DNA of 64,000 nucleotides. Origin: Castor canadensis (Eukaryota > Chordata > Mammalia > Rodentia > Castoridae). Below the pieces are notes generated by a model. The model worked only from the letters and a program-made list of their open reading frames with translations, was not told the DNA's origin and made no database searches. The stretch is from contig NC_133398.1 of assembly GCF_047511655.1 (NCBI RefSeq), forward strand, positions 54,379,638-54,443,637, in the 5' to 3' direction. Below, in pieces: positions 1 through 13,104 of this stretch (within the stretch, counting starts at the first letter, position 1; each line of letters starts with the position of its first letter). A program made the position numbers and the translations under genes.

Positions 1-1960
1 GTATATACTGGATATTAATTCCTTGTCAGATGAATAGTTGGAAAAAATTTTCTCCCATTCTGTAAGCTCTTTTGTCACTATAGTAATTGTTTCCTTTGCT
101 GTGCAGAAGTTTTTTAGGTTGATGCAATTTCATTTGTCAATTATTATTTCCTGAGCTATTGGAATCCTATTCAGAAAGTTGTCTTTACCTATATCTTGTA
201 GCATTTTTACTATGTTTTCTTCTGGCAGTTTCAAAGTTTCAGGTCTTACATTAAGGTTTTTGACTCATTTTGAATTGATTAAGAGATAAGATTCCAATGC
301 CAGTCTTCTATATGTGGATATACTATATAACCACATTTGAGTAAATCAAATTTACTCAAAATACCATTTGAAAAAAAGAGACTGTCTTTACTCCAATATA
401 TATTTTGGGTACCTTTGTTGAGAATCATAGCTATAGCTAGAGCTGTGTGAGTTTATTTCTCAGTCTTCTATTCTATTGGTCTACATGTCTGTTTTATGTC
501 AATACCATACTGTTTTTGTTACTATGGTTCTATATGATAATTTGGAGCCAGGTATTGTGATACCTCCAGCTTTACTCTTTTTACTCAGGTTCTTTGGCTA
601 TTTGGGGTCATTTGTGCTTCCATGATTTTTAGTCTTTTTTTTCCCTAGTTCTTTGAAGAATGCCATTGGGATTTTGATGGGGAGTGCATTAGATCTGTAG
701 ATTGCTTTTGGTAGTATGGCCATTTTTACAATGTTGATTCTGCTGATCAATAACATGGGAGAGTCTTTACACCTTCCAGTGTCTTCTTCATTTGATTTCC
801 AGTGTAGAGGTTTTTTACCTAAAAGAGGTTAGATCTACTCTTAATGTTGTTTCTTTTCAAGGCTATTGTGAATAAGATCATTTTCCTGATTTTTTTCAGT
901 ATGTTTGTTATTGATGTATATAAAAGGCTACTAATTTTTATATGTTGATTTTTTTATCCCGCTACTTTGCTGAATATGCTTATCAGATCTAGGAGTTTTC
1001 TGGTGGAGACTTTAAAAGCACAGGATTAAGTCATCTGCAAATAGGGATAATTTGTCTTTGTCCTCTCAAATTTGTATCCATTTTATTTCTTTCTCTTGCC
1101 TTACTACTTTGCTAAGAATTCAAGTACTATATTGGAACCTTTGTCTCTTTCCTGGTTTTAGAGGAAATGATTTCAGTCTTTTTCCCATTCATTATAATGC
1201 TGGTCATAGGTTTTCTGTACAGCCTGCATTATCTTGAGGTTTGATTCTTTTATTCCCAGTTTTTTTTTTTTAATTTGGTCAAACACCTTTTCTGCCTCTA
1301 CAGACAAAATCATGTGATCATTATTCCTCATTCTAATTATGTGCTGTGCTACACTTATTAATTTGCATATGTTGAGCCATTCTTGTATCTCTAGAATGAA
1401 ACCAACTTAATCATTGTGTCCAATATTTTAATATGTTATTGAACTCAATCTGCAAGTACTTCATTGAGGATTTCTGCATCTATGCTCATTAAGGAAACCA
1501 GACTATACTTTTCTTTATTTTGCTGTACACTTAATCCAGTTTTGGTACCCAAGGTAATATTGACTTTGTAGAATCAGTTTGGACATGTTCCTTTCCTTTC
1601 TAGTTTATGGAATAATTTGAGGAGCACTATATTAGTTCTTCTTTAAAGGACTAATAGAATTCATCAGTGAATCTGTCTGGTCTAAGGGTTTTCTTTGTTA
1701 GGGTACTCTATGTTATTGCTTCAGTATCATTGCTCATTATTGAGATTTTAGTTTTTTATATCTTCTTGGTTCAATTTTGATATGTCTTATGTGCCTAGAA
1801 ATTTATCCATGTCTTCTAGATTTTCTAAAATATTGGTATATAATTTTTCAAAATATTTTTTCCCCAAATTGGTTCATCCCCTCTAAGTTTCTCCTTTATA
1901 CTTTAGTCCCCTTCTTATGGTGATTTCGATAGGTTTAAAAATTCTATATTCATTCTTGTA
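1..1960 (-). mobile_element. LINE-1 ORF2 fragment, antisense (left part)
   Basis: Plus-strand sequence reads as the reverse complement of LINE-1 ORF2. It begins with the typical 'CCTTGTCAGATGAATAG' and 'TTTTCTCCCATTCTGTA' blocks and moves toward the reverse transcriptase region (around 1430-1500, 'TTGAACTCAATCTGCAAG'-like text). Many stops and indels; no long frame remains. The element runs off the left edge and resumes after an inserted L1 tail at about 2314. Confidence 0.8.
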
Positions 1961-2313
1961 CAGAAAGTACGTCGACCATATAATGTCACAGTGAAACTCC
2001 CTGTACAGCTATCTTAAACAAACAAAAATGTCTTTTTGCAAAAACGAACAGGAAGGTAAAATAGGTCCTGTCTGCGGGTTGGCACCAGTGAGAAGGGAGA
2101 GGATGCAGGGAAAGGGTATAGAAGGGTGAATATGGTGGAAATATTATGTACAAAAATGGAAAAATGAGACCAGCTGAAACTGTTCTGGGAATGGGGGAGG
2201 GGGAAATCATAAAAAAGAATGATGGAGGGGGTGAATTCAACTATGATATATTGGAAAAACTTTGATAAATGTCATGATATACCCCCAATACTATAATAAT
2301 TAAAAAAAAAGAC
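1961..2313 (+). mobile_element. 5'-truncated LINE-1 3' end, sense, nested
   Basis: From about 1961 the strand switches to L1 3' UTR sequence in sense orientation (AGGAAGGTAAAATAGGTCC, then a G-rich block, 'GGTGAATATGGTGGA', ending in an A-run at about 2304-2313). The same text in the same order occurs at 13750-13850, which identifies it as a lineage-specific L1 3' UTR. It is flanked on both sides by antisense L1. Target-site duplications were not clear, and the left boundary is approximate. Confidence 0.7.
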
Positions 2314-3130
2314 TTAAACTGCAAACAAAATTTTCCTAACGCTCCTCTGCATTTTAGTGGAATTTGTTTTAAGATCCCTTTTTATATATGTAATTTTATT
2401 GATTTGGGACTTACCTCTCTTTCTTCTGGTTAATTTGGACAAGGATTTGTCTAAGGTCTATGCAGAGTCAAGTCAACTCTGTTTCATTGATCATTTGTAT
2501 TATTCCTTTTTCTTTAATTTATACTCTGATCTTTAACATTTTTTTCCTTTCCTTCCTTTTTGGGTTTGGCTTGTTCTTGTTTTCTTAAGATCTTGAGGTG
2601 CATTATTAAATAATTTATTTGAGATCTCCCCAACTTTTTAAATGTAGGCATTTATAGCTCTAAACTTCCCTCTCACAACTGTTTTCACTATATCTCAAAA
2701 GCTCTGATAAATGGTATTTCTTTTCACTTGGTTCTAGGAAATTTTGAATTATCTCTCATGTTTCTTCAGTTACCCAATGATCATTCAAAAGTGTCTCATT
2801 TTATCACCACATGTTTGCAAAGTTTCTGTAGTTTTTCTTGCTATTAACTTCTAGTTTTATTTCATTGTGCTAACAAGATACAAAAAGTATTATTTGCATT
2901 TGTATTTGTTAAGACTTGATTTATGGTCTAAAGTTTATCTATTTTAGAGACAGTTATATGGGATGCTAAAAAAATGTGTATTCTGCAGTTGTTGGATGTA
3001 ATATTCTGTAGATACCAGTTAAGTCCATATGATCTATGGTATAGTTTAACTCTGATTCATTTTTCTTGTCTAGATTATCTGTTAATGAGAATAGAGTATT
3101 AAGTCACCCATTATTTCCACATCTGAACTT
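2314..3130 (-). mobile_element. LINE-1 ORF2 fragment, antisense (right part)
   Basis: Continuation of the antisense L1: 'TTGATTTGGGACTTACCTCT', 'TAGCTCTAAACTTCCCTCT' and 'GATTATCTGTTAATGAGAAT'-type blocks in the expected order for ORF2 read backwards, ending around 3110-3130. Confidence 0.7.
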
Positions 3131-3309
3131 ATCTGTCAGAAATGGGGCAATTCTAGGGTTGAGTAGAAGTATTTTGTAGAAAAAGGTACAATAAAAGTAG
3201 GACTAAGTCTGTAACTAGCACAGAAAGCGGTAGTCACACCCAGAATAGGAGGGTATTTTTTGGGTCAATGTGAGTGGGCTATGGGGCACCCGGACATTTG
3301 GTGAAACAT

Positions 3310-3625
3310 TACTCTAGGTGTCTGTGAGGGTGTTTTTGGATGAGATTAACATTTGAATCAGTAGACTGGCTAAACCAGATTGCCTTACCTATTGTGGGTG
3401 GGCCTTATTCAATTAGTGGAAGACTTGAATAAAACAAAAAGGCTGTGTAAGAGAGCACTCCTGCCTGACTGCCTTGAGCTGGACCATGTCTTCTGACTTT
3501 GGACTCAAAGTGAAACATCATCAGCTTTTAGACTAGAACATAGCATCAGCTCTCCTGGGTCAAAAGTTTACTGACTGCGTATTTTGGGATTTCTCAGCCT
3601 CCATAATGAGATGCAGCAATACTTT
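3310..3625 (+). repeat. Ancient eutherian interspersed repeat
   Basis: Text such as 'GATGAGATTAACATTTGAAT', 'AGTAGACTGGCTAAACCAGA' and the closing 'CTCAGCCTCCATAATGAG' is a repeat I know from many placental genomes, but I will not assign a family name. The same element occurs in reverse orientation at about 16200-16600. The rest of 3130-5150 looks like plain intergenic sequence. Confidence 0.55.
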
Positions 3626-5149
3626 ATAATACATAAACACACACATACGGGCACATACTGTTGGTGCTGACTGATTAAATATCAAGTTACTGGTAATTGT
3701 TATGAGCCATATATAGAAAGTTCATTTACAAATAACCACTTCTTGAACCATTCTCATTTTAGAAAACAACTCACACACTTGAAGTAAGAGTAAAGGGACC
3801 CTTTTAAGAGGAAAAGCAAAGGATTTTTTAGTGAAAACTCCTCTTAATGCTCTTTGACTAAAGAAGTTTCTACAGCTCCACAGGGGGTCAGCACTGTAAT
3901 GGAGGAACCTGTTCAATTGATGAGTGTCCCTAATGTGAGTGCTAATTGATTCCTCTAACTGTTACAGGCCCAAGCTTCTTTATGGGGGTCCCTCTGAAAA
4001 GATTACAAAGACACCAGATAGTCTTAATTCCTGAGATATAAGTGTAAAATGCAAGCCTCAAAGATATTATAAGCAAATACAGAAACTGTATTATATGAGG
4101 CAAAAGTTTACACAGCACACTCTACTGTTAAACAAAAACAAAAAAAGTAAACTTCAAACTCATTTTTTCCACTGAAAAATCAAGGTACAATTATCTCCAA
4201 ATTGATTTTCACTTCCTAAGGCACTTTAAAGTAATACATATGTTTAAATCCATTAGAAGTTATCTAAAACTCCTCTTCAAATTCTAGGACCAAGTATTTT
4301 GGGTAATGCAGTCTCCAGATATTGAAGCTTCTAGATTGATCATAAAGATATTCTTAAGGAGATGAAGTTGGGGGCACTTAAAAGATTCCAGGCATCTGCA
4401 TTCTAGAGGTTCCCAACTCAGCCACACATCTAGAGGTAAATTTGTCCTTTTTACTCAGTGATTTTGGTAACTGAGCTACCAAAAAATGAGCATCAATTTA
4501 AAAGAAAAGTGTTTATTTAGAAGTGGATGGTGGGAACAAAACTTAGAAAAGTAGAATGGAATCAAGAGGATTATGTCAGTTGACACCATGTAGATTAAAG
4601 GAAAATTGAGGTTGACAAGTGCAAGTTGGATATGAATTTGTGTGTCGAACCTTGGAAGAAGAGTATTTTAAAAATACTTCTTTTCTATTTCTTTTTTCTC
4701 ATGTATGACATATAAAAGGCTAGCTGATCAGAGTTTCCTTGTTCCTTAGGATAAAGGTAGGCTCACTTTCAGTTGTGTGTCAGCCAGAGCTGCTTCTCAG
4801 AGTCAGGCTCAAACTTTTAGAGCTTGGCAATTCTGTATTGTAGTTTCAAAATCTAAATGTCATAAAACTATAAGACTCCTTCTTGCATCTGATTGCATTC
4901 CCATGAGTGATCCAAGATCTGCATGAGATCTATGGGATTTTGTATTTGGTTTGATGAATCAAGGTCAGGATGCCATACTGAAATTGAATCACCCTTGTAT
5001 TGGCTGTAGGATCTTGGGCAATTTAGTATCTGAACCACATTTTTTCCTTACAGCGCTGCTTTAGGAATTAAAACCTGTTGGTATAGTATCTGTTTCATAG
5101 CTCAACAATTGGTAGCCATGTCTGTCACTATGATCTACCTGCATGCATG
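3626..5149. other. Intergenic, no recognised feature
   Basis: AT-rich sequence with only short open frames (the longest, 64 codons at 3722-3916 minus, has no recognisable domain). No splice-bounded exon or clear repeat seen. A weak MIR-like stretch is present near 4997-5090. Confidence 0.4.
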
Positions 5150-5330
5150 GAAGGAAGGCAACTCACATTTAAATGGCATTTTTATGTGGCAGGCATGGTA
5201 CTAGCCATTTTCATGTAGTATCTCCCGGATCCTTACAAAATCCCTGGGAGACAGATGTTCTTCTTTATCATAAGAGACAGGAGACAGCAACTAAGACAAC
5301 ACAGCAAAGTGTGGTAGAAAATACACCAAA
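5150..5330 (+). repeat. MIR-type SINE relic
   Basis: The order 'TGGCAGGCATGGTACTAGCC', 'CCTTACAAAATCCCTGGGAG', then an 'AACTAAGACAACACAGCAAA'-like block follows the core and 3' part of a mammalian-wide interspersed repeat. Strongly diverged. Confidence 0.5.
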
Positions 5331-5399
5331 TTGGGGGAAGAGGTTGTCTCTTGTAAACAAATGGGTACCAATTCCAGTTTCAACTAAGGTGTTATGAGT

Positions 5400-8300
5400 C
5401 TACAATCCAGTATTATAAAGGTAATATGGACAGAATTACAGTCAGGTTTCTCCATAGTGACAGGGATTTTAAAAGGGAAAACAAAAGCTTTGAAATGTTA
5501 TAGCTAGAAATAAATCAATATTTATAATTTTTTAGAGCAACTCCATCAGTAATTAATTTTTCAGACCTTGTCAAAGCAATGCACACTCTGAAACACATTT
5601 GTCCTGGCGGTCATGGCTTACAGTGTAATGCTGTTGGTGCCTGAAAGTAAAAGTTTCCTTTTACTCTTCCTCTTATCTGCAGGGTTGTGAGTTGCCACCT
5701 GGTGATAGCAGAGTTCCATGCCATCCAGGAGAAAAGGATGCTTCTAAATATGAAATAACCCACAAGAATGGTGATTGTTTTTAAGGAATAGGTTTTTCTC
5801 TGAAAAAACAATGGCTAAGAAACTAAGCTATTAAGTTAAACAAGTATTAACCATACAGACATAATCAGGGATAAATCAGGGAACAAAGGAATTATGCAGT
5901 GAGGAAGTCTCTTAGTGTTTGTCATGACAAAGATCAGTTCAATCACATTTCTGTTCAGCTTTTCACAGAACCAGTCACAGGGTGGTGGTTCTCTTAGTTC
6001 ACTTACAGCTTGAATTGCTGTTAGTGCTTTGCAACAACCTCTCCAACCAGACCATTGTAGCTTTCCCTACCATTCATTCCTCCTCCCCTCCCCTCCCCTC
6101 CTCTCCCCTCCCTTACCCCTGGCAATTTAGGGTCTGAGCCTCATTACCATTCTAGAGCTGTTTTAGAAATTAAAACCTGCTGGTGCTGGGTGCCTCCCTT
6201 CTCCTTCCCTCCCCTCTGTCTCTCTTGCTCCCAAAGCTTTAACACCAAATCACTGCAGAATCTTTAATCAAAACTTGTGTGTGAGGGGTTCTACTCTTTT
6301 GACTTCACGTTGAAGTCATGCCTTCTTTAGCTAAATTATTTACAGATAGTTTAAATGTTCATTTATTCATTTTCAAACTTGTATTACACTCCAATTTTCA
6401 GTTCTAGCACAAATAATAGTCCACACAATTTTCATTCTTCAGCCCTGAATTACATTTTAGAATCGGAAGAAGAGACAGCTTTAGTTAATTTCTTTCTGAA
6501 GACACAACGTGATCACTCAAAACACTGCCACTGTCTGGTCTTCATTGTCAAGGCATTAAGGTGGGGGTGGGGGATAAGAGAAGGCTGCCATATAAGGGCT
6601 TTACTTGTTTGCAAAGACATCTAAAATATGATAGAAATCACTTCAGGAAAAATTAAAACACGTCAGCAATACTTGGCTCTTAAATGAGCAATGTATTCAA
6701 CAGAATTTATGATTTTAGCTTGCACCCCAGTTATCAGTTAAAATCAAAAGGCCCATTTTCAGTAACTAGAGTCACTTCATTGTGCAGTTACTTATGCTAG
6801 ATCATCTTGGCAATATTACCGCTCACCTCTAGGGTGGGAACCATATTCCCCACAATGCTTTCCATATAGGTCAAGATTAGATTATTGCCAGTAGAAGGAA
6901 CTTGTGTGAGATCTGGAAAGCTAAGCCATCATTCCTAGGAGGATATAGTAACCAGAATAGCTTCCCTCCCTGCTGCAGCCCTGAAGGCTGAAGTCTTTAG
7001 GGGACCATTTCTTGGATCCTCTACCTGAAACCATTCAGGCCCTCCCTATATCAGCTTCCCTATGTACAGGGCACCCTTAAATCCTGCATCAAATCTCCTT
7101 GCTCTTGGAACACTGTGAGTGGCTCTGTTTTCTGGAATGAGCCCACTTCCAGTGCCAAAAACTGTATAGGTGGTTATTATAGATGGCCAAAGAAAAAATT
7201 TCATAAAATTCTGCAAAATTTGTTCAGTGAAAGGAGATAAACATGATAATTAAAGGAGCAAGTGGATAATGGCCAAATTCACATGAGCAAAATAAATATT
7301 TACAGGAAGGTAAAAATCTGTGTGAAGTATCTTTATTAACAAAAATCTTAGCTTTTAATTTAGAAAATATTGTCTCTACTGCTTTCTGTCTTCTTGCTTT
7401 CTGAGAAGACGGGCTGCACTGTTCAGTTCCCCAGGGTCATTTGGCACACTCCCAAGCATGCTTCGTGCTTCACCTTGCTAGGCTGGAGCATTATGTCCTG
7501 TTTGCTGACACCTAATGTATCCCGCTGACATTGGCTAGCAGATTTCCTGTAATTGTTTGACCTTCTCATCCTCTCTGCATGTTAAAATTACTTAAGGAAT
7601 AGATGTGCTAAAACTTTGGTGCCCTGAAATTGTTGTAGGAAAAGGTCACACAAATCCAATACACACATAACTTTATTTTTGCAGGTGATGAAGTCCATGA
7701 GCCAGATCCATATTCCTTGCAGGAGAAAAGCTCTGAGTCCTTAGCGAGCCCTGACAGGTCTCCCTTACTACATGCCAGTCTAGAGCGGTGAACCCTTATT
7801 TTATCTGTTTTTGCACTTAAGAATTAAATTCCAATCAGTAAACTCAGAAAAGCTATATTTAATTATATTTAAAAACATGATTGGAAGTCTTTTTCCTCAG
7901 TGAGGACTAAGTTAATTTCAAATTAAAATGGGAAGAAAGGTTAATTGTATGCACTTGACTTTTTCTCCACGTAATACTATATTTGTCAGGACAGGGTAGG
8001 CTTTTCCTTGCTAATAAATAATCACCAAATCTCAAGCAGAAGCTTGAAGAATACAATTTAATTTATGATATCTTTTAATTCTGTAACTGTGTGGATGTGA
8101 CATCAATACAGTCATTGGATTGATGAGCTCTGTGCTTAAGACAGAAAGATTCCTTTACTGAATGCATATTTAGGTAGTCCCTACTATGTATAAGGCACTG
8201 TAATTATAGCCATAATACAAAGCAAATAAACAAAAATTGAGATCATGTTGGTGGTACCTTGTTGTTGTTGTTGTTACAACAAAATATGACACTTAGAAAT

Positions 8301-8460
8301 CGACGAAATAGAAACAGAAAAGCTAGTCTCTGACCTTCTCTCATCTTTCTGTGTGAAAGCTGGATTTAAAAGGATTCTCTGACTTTCTTCTTTTGAAAAA
8401 TAATATGATCCTCATGTGACAGGTGTCCTGCCCTTTACCCAGAGGAAAGGAATGAAGACA
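5400..8460. other. Intergenic, mostly unassigned
   Basis: No exon or young repeat recognised. It holds a polypyrimidine tract at about 6080-6116 (repeats of CCCCTC) and a MIR-like fragment near 6118-6190 that resembles 4997-5090. A second MIR-like block (TACTATGTATAAGGCACTG) sits at about 8150-8230, and a short GTT repeat at about 8262-8275. Confidence 0.4.
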
Positions 8461-8467
8461 CAAGAAG

Positions 8468-8800
8468 AATTTGAAATCTGAGTGTGGTGGCTCATGCCTA
8501 TAATCCCGGCTACTTGAGAGGTAGAGACAGGATGATTGTGGTTCAAGGCTAGTCTATGAAAAAAATGCTATTGAGATGCTATGTCAAATAACAAGTGGGG
8601 TGTGATGCCATCTATAATTGTAGCTATGTGGTAGGCATAGGTAAGAGAATCATAATCCCAGGCTAGCCCCGAAAAAAAGGGCAAGAACCTATCTGAAAAA
8701 ATAACTAAAGCAGAAAGGGTTGGAGAAGTGGGTCAAGTGTTAGAAAGCTTGTCTAGCAAGCACAAAGCCATGTTCAAACCCCAGTACTGGAAAGAAAGAG
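8468..8800 (+). mobile_element. Composite B1/ID-type SINE, sense
   Basis: A 7SL/B1-like head (GTGTGGTGGCTCATGCCTAT, 'TAATCCCGGCTACTTGAGAG') repeats as a diverged second unit near 8600-8690. A tRNA/ID-like unit follows ('GTCTAGCAAGCACAAAGCC', 'TTCAAACCCCAGTACTGG') with an A/G-rich tail. This is the B1-dID architecture described in several rodent families, including beavers. Retroposed, non-coding. Confidence 0.75.
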
Positions 8801-11445
8801 GAGGAGGAGGAGCCGAATAAACCAGACCTAGCTGAGTTCCTCTCACACTACCAATAGGTCAGACCTCTTTTTTATTCAATCACATCTCCATACAACTGTT
8901 CATTCTTCTTTGAACCTAAGTATTAAAACACACAGTTGTCCCTAGACCTTTGCATCTTCACTTTTGAAGACTCTCATGTCCTCAAAAATAAATGTGTTAT
9001 GCTTTTCTTTTCTTAATTTGCCTTTTGGTATAGGGATGTCAGCCACGACCCTTGTGATGAATGAAGAACAGGTATGACTTTTTTCCCTACACTGTCATTT
9101 GACTTACAGTCTATAGAAGAGATGGAAAATAGCTATATAAAGCATGATTACATGAAGAAGAAAGATAAGGCGGGCTAAGATGTTAGTGACACAATGGAGT
9201 ATGCTATTTTGAAGCTCTTTAAAGAGGTACATTTGAGTAAAAGCTTGAATGAAAAGGGGTAGAAAATCATGTGACTACCAGAGGAAAAGAATTTTAGACA
9301 GAGAACTGCAAGTGCAAAGGTCCTGAGCTGCGCACAGGTTGAGTATAATTGATAAGGCCATCGCAGTGGCGCAGAGACAGCAAAAGGAGAGGAAATATGA
9401 TAAGTAATTGGTGGGCAGATCATGCAGATTTTGAGGTTCACAGTAGGGACTTGGGCAGTTACTTTGAGTAAGATGGAGAGCAATCAGTGGGGTATGAACA
9501 GAGGAGTGACATGGTCTCATGTGCTTTAGATAATGCTGGATAGTGAATATTCTGTATTAGGGCAAGAGTTGATGCAGTGAGACCAAGTAATATGACTGCA
9601 ATCGTTTAGGTGGGCAGTTTAAACTGGAGGTAAAATGGGGAAAGTAATGATGGGCTGTTGGATTGTAGACACATTCTGAGGATCAAAAAAGGAGTCAGAG
9701 ACAATTCTGAGATTTTTTTTTTTTTTGCCTACATATTTTAGGGTTGTCACTTGCTGAGTTGGGCAGAAGGGATGGAAATGCAATGTTCAATTTTTAGACA
9801 TGAAATTTGAGATGGTATTAGACAATCACATTGAGATGTTTACTAGACAGTAAGATGAGTTTATAGTTCAGGGGAGATGTCAGGGCTGGAAAGTAAGTTT
9901 TGGAGTTAATATCTTATAGATGGTACTTAAAATCATGAGATTAGATAAGATCAATTACAGACTGTCAATAAAGGAGATTCTTAAGTAAGCCCTGTACCTC
10001 TACTCCACAACATTTAGAATTAAGGAAGATGAGGGCTGTCTAGCAATTAAGACCAAGAAGGAGTAGCCAAGAAGCTAAGAGAAGGCCCATGAAAGAGAGG
10101 AATCCTTGAAGTCAAGTGGAGAAAGAGTGGCAAGAAAGACAGTGACCAGCAGGATCAAATGTTGCTGATGTAAATTAGATGTGGGCTGAAAGTTGATCAC
10201 AGGATTTGACAATGTACAGATCATTTGTGCATCAGTCAGGATTAAGTTTGCACTAGAGCACTCAAAATAACAATGGCTTAAACATCAAATAGTTTGGATG
10301 TAAGTATACCAGGGCTTACATGGTGGCCCTGTGGTCATCCAGGACCCAGTTTCTTCTAGCTTTCTCTTCCTTTATCCTATAACACGGGTTTTATCCTCAA
10401 TATGATAGCTACAGTTGCTACCAGAGAGCGTGAATGAAAAAGTGAGAGGTGGTCACGAGGGCACAATGTCCAGAGGAGTTAGCTTATTAACTTAATAACT
10501 GTGTATGTCAACCACAAAATCTCAGTGACAGATGACAGTAAGTATTAATTTAACTCAGGAGCATATGGTATGACCAATAATCAGCTGATCCTAGTTGTGC
10601 TTCTGTAGGTAGTTTAGCTTCAAGCTGTAGAAATGGCTAGGCTTGGCTCCTCTCTGAAGGTTGGGCTCTGCTCTGCTCTTTGAATAATTCTCAAACTCAG
10701 GCAAAGGAGGAAACTCCTATCCAGGGAAGGCTCCTTTGTGATGATAGAGATATAAGAGAGCTACTCAGTTGTTCATGTCTTTTAGCATCCCATAGGCTGA
10801 AGCAAGGAACATGGCTGAGCCCAGAGTAAAGAAGTAGGAAATTACATCTTGCGTACAACCGGAAGGTACGTCAAAGGCTGTGAATATAATCCTATTACTA
10901 GGAAGGCAGTAAAGAATGAGAAGAACAACCCAGTTATCTGCTATAATTAGAGTTCACTAAAACTGCTCTTTTCAACCTTATTATTTGGAATCCAAAAATT
11001 AATAAAGCAAGTCACATGGACCATAATGATTCCAAGAGTGATATATATTTTTAATGGAAAAATTTTAATTGTCTTTGGAAGAACTTCTAGTCCAAACAGA
11101 CCCATTCTCCCTTACTCTACACTAAGCATAACCTCCTTACTCTACACTAATGCAGAGACCATACAAAGAAGAACTCTAAAAGATGATAAGAAATAACAAT
11201 GGTTTGGACCCCTAGGAGTGAAGGAACAACTCAGTGGCAGGCCATATTATATGACCCCTCCTCTCCAACAAAAGAGGGCAACCAGACTTCACATTTACCA
11301 ATATAGCAACAGAATACAGCCCCAGTGGCTCATTCCTCCTGAATCAAACAGAAGAACCTTAACAATATCAGGCAGGACCAACATCACCAGAAATGGAGAA
11401 AGGACATTTGGAGGTTTGGTCAGGAGCCTTCTGTAGGTCACATTC
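8801..11445. other. Intergenic, old unassigned repeats
   Basis: The stretch 9175-9540 and the text that follows ('GAGTGACATGGTCTCATGTG') have the feel of an ancient eutherian repeat, but I cannot name it. Open frames here (up to 102 codons at 9175-9483 minus) overlap that repeat and show no known domain. No exon recognised. Confidence 0.35.
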
Positions 11446-11446
11446 T

Positions 11447-11530
11447 CATTCTCTCTCTTGGTCTCTCTCTCTCTCTCTCTTCATCTCCCTCTCTCTCTTT
11501 CTTCCCTTTCTCCTTTCTCCCTCCACCACA
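11447..11530 (+). repeat. CT-rich simple repeat
   Basis: Nearly pure pyrimidine tract dominated by (CT)n with TTTC interruptions on the plus strand. The 83-codon open frame read from the opposite strand here is a low-complexity artefact (Arg/Glu repeats). Confidence 0.8.
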
Positions 11531-11729
11531 TACACCTCCAGAACAACCACTAAAAAGCACATATAAAGAGATAGTCTTAAAACTATAAATAAACCAAGAT
11601 AGCAATGAAATCCTAAAATGTGTTTAAGTAACCACAGTGAGAAAAGAGAAGGGGCATGGAGACATGAAAAACAGAAGAAGCAAATATTAAGTGGCACACT
11701 TAAGTACTAATTTGTCAAAACTGCTTTAA

Positions 11730-13104
11730 AGATAAATATCTAAATGCATTTTTAAAGATAGCAAGCAATGAGACTGAAGCAGTAATAAAGTCTCCCAACA
11801 AAGAAAAGCCCAGGACCAGACAGATTGACTATTAAATGTTATTAGAATTTAAAAAGAAAAACAAACACCAATGTTCCTCAAAGTATTCCATAAAACAGAA
11901 CGGGAACCAACACTTCCAAACTCATTCTATAGAGCCAGTATTACCCTGATAGCCCAAATCGGATAAGAATGTAACAAAACCAGAAAACTATAGACCAATA
12001 CCATTAATGAACTACATGTAAAAAAATCTCAATAAAATAATTCAAAAGGAATTCAACAATACATTAAAAAAACATATACCATGATCAAGTTGGTTTCATT
12101 CCAGGGATGCAAGTATAGTTCGACATACACAAATCAATAAATGGAACAGCACGAAACTAGAATCAAGGATAAAAATCGCATGATCATCTCAATAGAGATA
12201 AAAAAGGTATTTGGTAAAATTTAAAATTTTTTCATGATAAAAATCCTGATTAAATTAGGAATAGGAGAAATGTACCTCAACATAATAAAAGCTATATATG
12301 AAAAACCTATATCATACTAAATAAAGAAAAACTGAAACTATTTCCCCTGAAATCAAGAAGACAAACTTGTCCACTCCTACCACTTAATCAATATACTACT
12401 TGAAATTTTAGCCAGAGAAATAAGGTAAGAGAAAGAAAAAGAATATACCTAGGAAAAGAAGTCAAATAATCCTTGTTTGCAAATGGTATGGTTCTATACT
12501 TAGAAAATCCTAAAGACTCTACCTAAAGACTCTTAGATCTATAAACAAATTTAGCAAAGTATCAAAATATAAAATCAACATACACAAACCAGTACCTTTT
12601 CTACATACCAATGATAAACCTAATCAAGGAGGTTTAAAAAAAAACCTATACAATAAAAATTATAAGACACTGAAGAAAAAAACCGAAGAAGATACTAGAA
12701 GATGGAAAGACATCCCATGTTTAAGGATCAGCAGAATTAATATTGTTTAGCAGAATTAATATTGTTGATCGCCAAAAGTGATCAACAGATTCAATGCAAT
12801 CCTCCATTGATATTCTTTACATAATAGACAAATCAATCCTAAAATTCATATGGAAGCACAAATGACTCTGAAGCAATTCCGAGCAAAAAAAAGCAATTCT
12901 GGAGGTATCACAATACCTGACTTTAAATTATACTACAGAACCATGGTAACAAAATTATCATGGTACTGACACAAAATCAGACACACAGAACAATGAATAG
13001 AAGACCCAGAAATAAACCCACTGAGCTACAGTCATCTGATCCTTGACAAAGTTGCCAAAAACATACACTGGAGAAAAGACAACCTCTTTAACAAGTGGTG
13101 TTGG
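11730..13104 (+). mobile_element. LINE-1 ORF2 fragment, sense (left part)
   Basis: Sense L1 ORF2: 'AAGCCCAGGACCAGACAGAT', 'CTCATTCTATAGAGCCAG', 'ATGATCAAGTTGGTTTCATT', then a degenerate reverse-transcriptase active-site region near 12476-12500 (TTTGCAAATGGTATGG, reading F-A-N-G instead of the family's F-A-D-D). Frameshifts and stops throughout. A local 18-bp tandem duplication sits at about 12731-12766. The element is interrupted at 13105 by another L1 tail and resumes at 14031. Confidence 0.8.

Noticed and set aside
9175..9520. Two overlapping minus-strand frames (102 and 81 codons)
   Set aside because: No domain, no splice context, and the sequence resembles an old repeat.
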